Source: Cristatella mucedo
Lineage: Eukaryota > Bryozoa > Phylactolaemata > Cristatellidae
Direction of reading: 5' to 3'
DNA length: 64,000 bases
Assembly (NCBI GenBank): GCA_009760855.2
Contig: WPIO01000009.1
Location: 6,466,501-6,530,500 of the forward strand
The position numbers and the translations under genes were made by a program. Under the pieces are notes generated by a model. The model saw only the letters and a list, made by a program, of their open reading frames with translations, had not been told where the DNA came from and ran no database searches. Shown here piece after piece: positions 56,508 through 64,000 of the stretch. Numbering within the stretch: position 1 is the stretch's first letter; each line of letters begins with the position of its first letter.

Positions 56508-57870
56508 TGTAATGTAATATATCTCTCTCTGTTGCTCCACAAGGCCATAAAGACTGCTTAGATGTTATGCAGGAGAGTTTTGTATAGCGAACTCACAGCC
56601 TAATCGGCTTTCGGTAAGCATTCGGTAGCCAACAGACTTCGTCTCACGCAACAAAGAGAAAGTGACAAGCATAGCTGAGTCAGGAGAGCAGTTGAGGTAG
56701 TGAGTGGCATAGAAGTAGCAGCTCAGGACCGCTGGAAAGGATGAGCCATAGTTGGCAGCAAGAGAGTAGCTGTCGTTGCCTAAAAATTGTGGAGGTGAGT
56801 TCCACAGCCTAGGACCTGCAGAGATAAAGCTTCTGTCGTCAACGGTCTTTAAGCAAGGAATGGAACAGCAAATTATTTGTACATACAGGACCTGAGGGCA
56901 CGAGGAGGCTAAAACTTGTGCAGCAGTTCAGTTAGGTATGGAGGAGCCAAGCCGTCAGCCCGCTGCTACTGCTGCAGCTGCTTCCGTCCAATTCGAGTCT
57001 CGCGTTTGCAGCATGAGAACTCACTCGCCGACCAACGACGTCATCCCGCGCGTCGTGCGCCATTCTGTCACCTACTTGGAGAGGTCCGGCATGGCCGTGG
57101 AGGGCATCTTTCGAAGGTCGGCGAACCCTGTTCTCATCAAAATCGTTCAGGATGCTTTTAACGACGGTATGCAGTACGCCTCCAGCAGGCACCTCTCTGT
57201 TCGCTGCGTCCAGCTTGTGTTAGAGGCAGGTGGGCCTGCCTAGTCGAGAGTACGCTGCAGGCAGAAGTGTGAGAAACCGAACCCGGGCTAGTTAAACACC
57301 TTGGCAGCCATTGCACCATGGCAGCCATTGTTGCAACATGGCAGCCAGGTGGTGCTCTGTATCCATTGCTCAACCGGCATCCATCCTGGAACTTTTAGCA
57401 AAGGAGACACGTGCTCAAACCTCTGGTACTTGAAGACTAGCCTTGCAGCCATACTCACAGTCAGCTGCAGTGGCCTAGTTGCCTTTTTTGGTAGCCCAGC
57501 CAAAAGGGAATTACAATAATCAAGCCGAGACAAAACTAAGGAGCTAGTTAATTTTTTTGTAAGCCACTGTAGAAGACAGCTCCTAGTCTCAGATAATAAT
57601 CGGACGAGATGGCCAGCTGTAGAAGCATTCGTCTGAGTGAAGCTTTGAAAATTGAGGCAGCTGTCGAAAACGACACCTAAATTTTGAGCACGTGGTTATG
57701 GTCGTACAATAGCATCACCTATTGGAAGATCAAAGCCTTTTAATCCAGCCACACGTTAAGGGTGTCATATGAGCAGCAGTTCGTTTTTATCGTCGTTTAT
57801 TTTGAAGAAATTTTTCAACATCTAGGATCGAATGTCGGCAAGGCAGCTGGATACTTCTATCTTAATATTC
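56508..57870 (-). mobile_element. LINE B copy split by the RhoGAP exon
   Basis: The 3' half is 56508-56955 (aatgtaatgtaatata tail through ggaggagccaagccgt) and the 5' half 57353-57870 (tgctctgtatccattgctca onward). The halves are adjacent in the element except for about 28 missing bases. The 397 bp between them is not LINE sequence and contains the RhoGAP exon and a small ggcagcca repeat cluster. Confidence 0.85.
56978..57166 (+). CDS. RhoGAP-domain exon, embedded in a LINE copy
   Basis: RhoGAP domains speed GTP hydrolysis by Rho-family GTPases. The frame reads VQFESRVCSM, then IPRVVRHSVTYLERSGMAVE and GIFRRSANPVLIKIVQDAF, closely following the ARHGAP1/p50RhoGAP-type N-terminal half of the domain; the first Arg of FRRS corresponds to the arginine finger. 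A ctactgctgcag acceptor and a gtatgc donor bracket the exon (phase 1 on both sides). The second half of the domain (the FLRELPEPL region) was not seen in the remaining 7 kb, nor were upstream exons. The flanks are two contiguous halves of one LINE B copy, and the frame is open back into LINE sequence (ATG at 56938). It may be a live exon, a captured duplicate or a pseudo-exon. Confidence 0.75.
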
Positions 57871-59764
57871 TATACTTCTAAAGTGTACTTCTATCTGATC
57901 AAGATTGCGACTATACTTTAGGTCTTTAGAAGTTCCTGAATTAGAATGATTAGGTATCTGGTGTGTCATAATCTGTGGCTTAAAATATATAAGGGCGATC
58001 CGGACAGATTGTTAGAAAGCTCTATGCTATGGTTAGTGCAATATAAATACAACCTCGGTGACTTCGGAATATACCACTCTAATTTAACGACATGGACTTT
58101 TTACCAAAGGTGCGAGTGCTCTTGTTTGCTTTCACCCGCTGTTACCGTCAGTATACCTGTGTAACTGTGTCTGTGTGTATCGGTGCATCACCTACCATTC
58201 TCAGCTGTGCTTCGACGAACAAGCTTCACGAGTATCGGAAATCGTCTTCATCAGGCACTAGCGTCAGTTACATTCACATCTTTTGCGATAAAGGGCTGTA
58301 GTTCAAAATTGATTACGGTGTATTCATAACAGTACCTTGGTAAAGTGAGCAGATTCTATGGACCAAATAAGGCGAAGCATTTATTTGACCACGATAAGCC
58401 CTAAAAACACTCGATAGCTACTCGACTACTTCACTAGACTTACGTTTTTTCCACAGCTGGTATTGTTTTTCCCCACCACTTTCCAGCCCTCCGGCACGCT
58501 ACGTCATAGGTGACGCCATTAAAAGCAATTTATTTGTCTCAGCTGGCTCAGTTGAGCTTAGTGCATGATAATAGTCTATCGATCCAGCGCATTCTAGTCG
58601 CAATGGCAGCGAGCAGACAGACATGTCATGCGAGTGCTGCATGCGAGGTTGCAAAGCACAGGCTGCTTGTGAAGCGCTTTCGCGTATGCGTACGACTAGT
58701 CGGCAGTTTGAGGAAATCTGTTCAGCTTGATGTGAAGAGACCTGAAGCTGCTTAGGAACTGTTCCTTGGGAGCTCGACGATTATCTACTCTTCCAAGTCT
58801 ACCGATGCCAATTGTGCCGTGGCCGGATAGCCTGGGAGGATCGACCCTCGAAACTACCGCTATCCAAGTGTAAATTGCCTCAATGGCTAACGGGTAAGCT
58901 ATCTTTGTATTCATCTGGTCATTATTACCGGCTGTTGGTCAATAAGCGTGCCCTGGCTGACACCGTGCACGCATCAAAATAGAACTGCCCAATTCGGTTT
59001 ACCCGGCAAATGGCGCCTCCATAAGGGTTTTCAAAATCAAGACGCAAAGGCGTATTGCTAGGTGCATTGCAACGCCTTCCACTCGCAACAGTGACCGACT
59101 GAACAGCGTTTGTGTATCAGTTTAGGTCAGCCACGAGAGACATGACTTTCGCATTGGTCCTCTAGCGTACAACGCACATGCTAATACAGTGCGTCAGCAT
59201 CTCGTGGCAGTCCGGAAAACTACGCGATATGAGTCCTGCTACAAAAGGATAACCAGTTTCTCCAGACTTATTGGTGCACATCCAGATAGGTCTCACCAGG
59301 CAACCTGTCACACCATTAGACAATGCGTTAAAAGCTTTCGAGCACCCCCAAGATGTTCTTCCACAGTTGTCACAGGCAAAAGGTCAAAGCTGCTACCTTC
59401 GTCGAACCGCAGATTAAGAACTTTATAGAGTGTGCCAAGTTTGCCATGAAGCTTAGCAGAAGGGAAAACCGACTCGTGACAGTGCTTCGTTGCAGTGCTT
59501 CGATGATTTCTGGGCAATCGCAAGGCTTACAACTGTAGCGCAGCCTTGGCTCAATTTTAGCGCCAACAAGAGCTGCTCGGCGGGGAAAATTTGGTTTGTC
59601 CTGGAGCAGTGAAACCAGAGAGAAGCGTAAGCGTAGTGAGAAAGCAGGGGCTTAAGCGTGAGCCTGGAAGCTTTGCGACCAGCTGCGGTGATTTGGCCTT
59701 TAGAATCGGTCTGCTATCAGCAGGAGCGGCTGATCGATGGTGGCTGGTCTGCTCATAGCTCTGC
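57871..59764. other. unassigned region downstream of the RhoGAP exon
   Basis: I looked here for the second half of the RhoGAP domain and found none. A frame at 59262-59385 (LLVHIQIGLTRQPVTPLDNA, then LKAFEHPQDVLPQLSQ) behind a tttctccag acceptor has exon-like features but no recognised family. Confidence 0.3.
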
Positions 59765-61240
59765 TTACAGTTCCAGTCTGGCTTTAGAGCTAATCACTCC
59801 ACAGAATCAGCATTGCTTCGGGTGTACAACGACCTACTTATGAGTGCAGACATGGGTAGAGTGTCTCTGCCTGCTTTGCTTGATCTTTCGGCAGTTTTTG
59901 ATACTATCGATCACAAAGTTTTTCTAGAGCGCCTCTCATCTCGCATGGGCATGACTGGCACTGCTCTGCAATAGTTCAGGTCCTATCTCAGTGGGGGACT
60001 CCAGAGTATTGACGTGAATGGACAAAGATCATCCGAGGTACGTCTGAAATATGGGTACATCAGGGCTCCGTGCTAAGTCCGGTTCTTTTAACGGTTTATA
60101 CTCTCCCTCTTTCCGATGAGACTGCCAGGCACAATCTAGGCTTTCACTTCTATGCGGATGACAATCAGTTGTACCTTTGCTTTGATCTCTCCCAGCCTTC
60201 GAGCACATTGAATTGTCTCAACTCCCTTGCTGCATGTATTGATGACATCCGCACATGGATGGCAAAACATTTTCTTAAATTAAACGATGATAAAACTAAC
60301 TTACAAGTTATGGGCCAACCAAGTGTGACTCAGAAATCGGAAAGGCTGACGCTCAATATTGGCTCCGCCAGCATATCTAAAGTTAAATCTGCACGAAATC
60401 AAGGTGTCATGTTCCAAAGTGACTTTTCGTTAGACGACCACATCAGCTCCACCTTCAAGTCTGCCTATTTCCAGCTACATAACATTGCTAAAATTTGGGC
60501 TTGTTTAGATAAGGATACTGCATCTAAGCTGGTCCATGCATTTGTGACATCCCGTCTTAACTTCTGTAACTCACTGTTTGCTGGCCTACCGGCATGTGCG
60601 ATCAGGCGATTACAGCTGGTGCAAAACTCTGCAGCTAGGCTTGTCTGTCGTGAGGGTCGCATTTGCAACACAACACCACTTCTCGCCGACCTGCACTGGC
60701 TACCAGTCAAGCAACGGATCGACTTCAAAGTTTTGTCGCTCACTTTTAGGTCACTTCATTAATCTGATCCAGCCTATCTCTCAGATCTACTCCCCACCAG
60801 GCCAAGCATCGTACCACCCCTTTTTGGAATCAAACAATTTCCCACTTCCTTGTACAAACCTCAAATCCTTTGGAGACCGTACATTTAGTTCGTATGCTCC
60901 CAATGTCTGAAGCTCACTTCCGACTTGCGTCACAACATTCCCTGACTCGACCACATTCAAATAGATCTTAAAAACGTACCTATTTAGGGCAGCATTTAGA
61001 AGGTCCACGTGATTCGTTATTTATGTGCTTATGCGTGCTGACACTGCATACTGCCACTAACCACACTTGCACGCTGACTCTGTGCATGCCACTCACAACT
61101 ATGTTACTCATGTTGTTTATCAGGCATTCACGCACCATTCAATCGCATTTCCCTTTGCAGCAAATGTAAAGTGCCTAGAAAGAGCTTGAGTTCTCCTAGG
61201 GTGCTTTATCAAGTGCATTATTATTATTGTTATTATGATT
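59765..61240 (+). mobile_element. LINE A copy with reverse transcriptase
   Basis: Broken frames give FQSGFRANHST-like, [44 protein letters not shown] and, from 60070, an open 230-codon frame. It ends with the AGAG hairpin and (ATT)n at 61220-61235. An amber codon interrupts the AlaLeuGln-Trp position near 59970. Confidence 0.85.
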
Positions 61241-61479
61241 ATTCTGTGAGCGTCGGTGCTACCACATTATACCACTTCTCACCAGACCTGCCTTGAATCA
61301 CATCACATAGCGTATCAATTTCAAATTTTCATCATAATTATTTAGGTTTCCTTGATTTTTTTGCCCCAGCAAAACCATAGAAAAATTTTCCCCATCAGAC
61401 TTTGAATAATTTTACCTCCTCTTTTGGCTGGAGTCACTTAGCTATGCCTCACACTATTATCAAATAATTCAAAGACCCT

Positions 61480-61800
61480 GCCTCCAGTTTGTATGCTGAC
61501 AAAGAGTAGAAATCACTCTCGACTGACTTTACGACGTACTCTGACTTGACAACATTTAAAGGAAGCTAAAAACTGACCCGTTCCTACAACATTTTTGAAA
61601 TTTGCGTGATTTGTTCTTTCTGTGCTTATGCTAGGTCTGTATGAGTCGATCTCCGTGCTTTTATTCAATCGGACCCTGCATGCTACCTAAAACCTGCTGA
61701 ATTTTTTCTTTCAGCGTATGCAAATTTCCTTAGAAATAAATTTAGTTCTAAGTTGGTGCTACGGTAATGTCTTATGATAATGATCATGTGTTACTGGCAC
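61480..61800 (+). mobile_element. LINE A 3' fragment, decayed
   Basis: tttgtatgctgac.., cgacttgacaacatttaaa-like and the diverged hairpin end (aaatttccttagaaataaat) match the LINE A 3' layout loosely. Confidence 0.45.
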
Positions 61801-62669
61801 AGTTCGTGTTATTAATGGCCAACTAATATGCTTTCGTTGCAAGACACGTGAAGTACTTGGAAAAAACACTTGTTTCACTTCGGGCCCTCTGCCTCGTGTC
61901 TTAGTATTGATACTATTATTTCGGATGGTGGCCATCTTACCACGCCATTTCGGACGTCTTCAAATTCACCAGCGTGCAATTTAGCTTAGCCTCAGTCCTC
62001 GAGTTGTCTCATTGAATTGTCGCAAGACAGTTAGCTGACATCCTCAGTATCGGAACGTAACGTCGACGACATCCTGGCAAGTGGGTCTACTGTTCAAGAG
62101 CATGAAGATCGTCAGGTGTGGGCGAGGCATGAGAGGTTAACCCTGTCCAACATGTCAACAAGTGCACGCCAGGCCAGACCGATTCCTTGCCTGAGCCGCA
62201 TGTCACCAGCTTCGCGAGTATGGTCAGACCCTGCCCGCCAGGGTGGAGGCTCTCACTGATTTACCCTATTTATCTTTGTCCAACTTCAAACTCTTGCGGC
62301 CGGCCGTAAGGGATGGCTTAGTAGCTTAGCCAATTTTTATAATAAGTCAGCAGCACTAGTGTGGTCAGCAGCTTTTTCGTCAACTATTGCAAGCTGAGAC
62401 TCGGCCGTGCCGAGACTCACACGAAACCCTTTGCAAAAGGTTAAAGTGTCGCGATTAATGCTACGCTGCTAGGCTTATTTGACGCGAGCTTGCCTATAGG
62501 CCTTTCGGTAGATGCGCTTCTCAGCATGACCAGACTCGTGCAGCAATACCAGCCGCCCGTCGCGGCCTGTGCTTTTCGCACAGTCACCCCAGACAGCTCA
62601 GTAGCTCTGCGTCCAGATGCAAAATTAAATGATGGCTGTGCAATCTGGTGTGACCACATTCACCGGCGT

Positions 62670-62740
62670 CTATTAGGGTGGTGGAGCGTGGCCTCGAAAG
62701 GTGGATCGCTGACCTCGACCTCGACCATCGCTATGAAGCC
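62670..62740 (-). CDS. possible first exon in a CpG-rich block
   Basis: On the minus strand an ATG after a GCC-repeat leader starts MVEVEVSDPPFEATLHHPNR and meets a gtgaatg donor. A (GCC)n-rich 5' leader followed by a short coding exon is a common gene-start layout. The plus strand is also open here, and no downstream exon was recognised. Confidence 0.22.
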
Positions 62741-63130
62741 CGCCGCCGCCGCCGCCGCCGAGGCGATCTCGCTGAGCAGGCCTCTCCGAGCTGGGAGCGG
62801 ATGCGACTTCGACCCCTTCAGCTGCACCAATCGACCTTCGCCTTCACCTTAGCTACACCGATCGGATGCAGTCCGCACGCCTGGGCAGGAGCCGATCGTG
62901 TAGGCATTGCACTCAGCAGGGCTCCGCCGCTGCCTGAGAGCGCACCGCCGTCGCCGAGCTCGAGCAGGTCGTAAGTGGCTGCACGAGGAGCAGAATTTGC
63001 AGCGCGATATTGCAGCTGTTCTTCATCAGACCCGAGGCTGACGAGCTGACGAGCGACGGCTGCACTTACGTTTTTCTTCTCCCGCTCCCGCGAGCTTTGC
63101 GTCTTCGCCTCAGACGGGCGCGGTTTGAGC
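62670..63130. promoter_or_regulatory. CpG-rich block with (GCC) repeat
   Basis: CG-dense sequence contains a (CCG)7-like run at 62738-62760 amid AT-richer flanks. On the minus strand, a frame reading KPRPSEAKTQSSREREKKN ends at a gtaagt donor near 63075. It is probably a gene start, with direction suggested as minus. Confidence 0.3.
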
Positions 63131-63236
63131 TAATTTGAGGTCTTACTTGGGAGCAAGGCATTATTTGGCAACTCGCAGCGGCCCCTGTCTGCAAATGGGA
63201 CCAGATTATCATCCCGCCCTAGATTTGGCCCCGGTT

Positions 63237-63323
63237 TAATAATAATGATAACAATAATACACTTGATAAAACGCCCTTAGAGAACTCAAATCTCTTTCAA
63301 GGCGCTTTACATTTGCTGCAGAG
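63237..63323 (-). mobile_element. LINE A 3' tail
   Basis: taataataatgataacaata and acttgataaaacgcccttag through ggcgctttacatttgctgca. A SINE-1-like head follows immediately. Confidence 0.75.
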
Positions 63324-63324
63324 G

Positions 63325-63452
63325 ATTAAGGTGCTCGCTTTAAACGACCGAGTTCGAGGGGCTCACGATTACGATCGAGGTCGTGGGCTCGAGTCCTGCG
63401 GCGAGAGAGATTTAGTTCTCGCAGGTGGTGTAGAAATAAATAATAACACATT
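63325..63452 (+). mobile_element. SINE-1, rearranged
   Basis: ttaaggtgctcgc head and gaggtcgtgggctcgagtcc B box are present, with an altered middle and a shortened tail (gagagatttagttctcgcag). Confidence 0.6.
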
Positions 63453-63689
63453 TTCATATTGATTTCTTCAGCCGCATTTACAGAACCAGCTTGATGGCCA
63501 TTTTCAAATTGCTAAGAATATCGCTTGGCAGCATTTTGGCTCGATGCACTGGCCACGTCAGTGGCATTTGAGGACTTGGTGTTAGCCTTCTGCAAATGTC
63601 AAAGAATTAAGAGAGGCCAAACCACCAATGAACTCAAGGTTGCATGCAGCTCCTAATCAATGGCAACGGAAGCCTGCAGCAGACCAGTT

Positions 63690-63960
63690 TCGGTTTGACC
63701 GGAGCGACCGTGTTGTCATTACAGCATAGGTGGGTCACCGCAGAACAACCGTCGGAGTCTCAACCCGAGGATGCCGTGCAGGTCTTTCGCTCGCTTTTCG
63801 CACATTTCAATATTCAGGAAGACTTGGTGACTGAACAACGGCCCACGGTTTACCGTTGCCGAGTTTTTAGACTTTGCGTCGCGCCGTTGCGCTCACTCCC
63901 TCCAGCTCGAACTAACAGCTAAGGCAGTGGGCTAGCGGAGAGATTCGTCCAATCGGCAAC
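63690..63960 (+). mobile_element. decayed retroviral-type integrase fragment
   Basis: The frame reads QPEDAVQVFRSLFAHFNIQE, then DLVTEQRPTVYRCRVFRL, resembling the integrase core around its second acidic residue (LRSLFAHFGIPEE..TDGGPEF in Ty3/Gypsy-type elements). The expected Asp and Gly are replaced, and the following part continues in another frame. It is a dead LTR-element relic cut by the window edge. Confidence 0.4.
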
Positions 63961-64000
63961 GACAAAAACCGACGAAGCTGTCGCACGACAAAGCTGCCAG

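Overview
This window is animal (metazoan) genomic DNA, most likely from an invertebrate. Genes are sparse and split by GT-AG introns of up to about 4.5 kb, and the space between exons is packed with non-LTR retrotransposon copies, tRNA-derived SINEs and microsatellites. I see no bacterial-style operon, rRNA, CRISPR array or free-standing tRNA gene. I cannot name the species from sequence alone.

Four conserved genes can be read. (1) A DGCR6/gonadal-family gene on the minus strand (7454 to 2837) has three exons with matching phases and gives a 209-residue protein. (2) A YRDC/Sua5-type threonylcarbamoyl-AMP synthase on the plus strand has core exons at 15513-15777, 15937-16171 and 20672-20808, a possible 28-nt first coding exon at 14166, and an unplaced last exon. 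(3) A LYRM2-like mitochondrial LYR protein on the minus strand has exons at 48036-47896 and 45885-45808; its first exon was not found. (4) A RhoGAP-domain exon on the plus strand (56978-57166) sits inside a split LINE copy. These genes are unrelated in pathway: tRNA t6A modification, mitochondrial complex assembly, Rho signalling, and a poorly understood developmental family.

Repeats follow a clear system. LINE family A is CR1/L2-like: its RT core has a YADD motif, and its 3' end carries an AGAGA-loop-TCTCT hairpin followed by (ATT)n. It occurs as roughly two dozen 5'-truncated copies. SINE-1 is a tRNA-like head joined to a tail sharing that 3' end, so it is probably moved by LINE A. LINE family B is a second RT lineage ending in (ACATT)n. 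SINE-2 is a separate tRNA-derived family. Rarer elements are a 311-bp solo LTR with an exact 5-bp target duplication, an R2/NeSL-like fragment with zinc finger and PD-(D/E)xK endonuclease remnants at 43-44.3 kb, and a decayed retroviral-type integrase at the right edge.

Layout: 0-7.5 kb DGCR6-like gene with LINE B and SINEs in its second intron; 7.5-14 kb repeats; 14-21 kb YRDC, whose last recognised intron is filled with LINE remnants; 21-31 kb repeats and unassigned DNA; 31.5-34.3 kb GC-rich region with a duplicated membrane-segment exon and a promoter-like CpG-rich block; 35-42 kb repeats and unassigned ORFs; 42-44.3 kb R2-like fragment; 45.8-48 kb LYRM2-like gene; 49-61 kb repeats with the RhoGAP exon; 62.6-63.2 kb CpG-rich block; right edge integrase relic.
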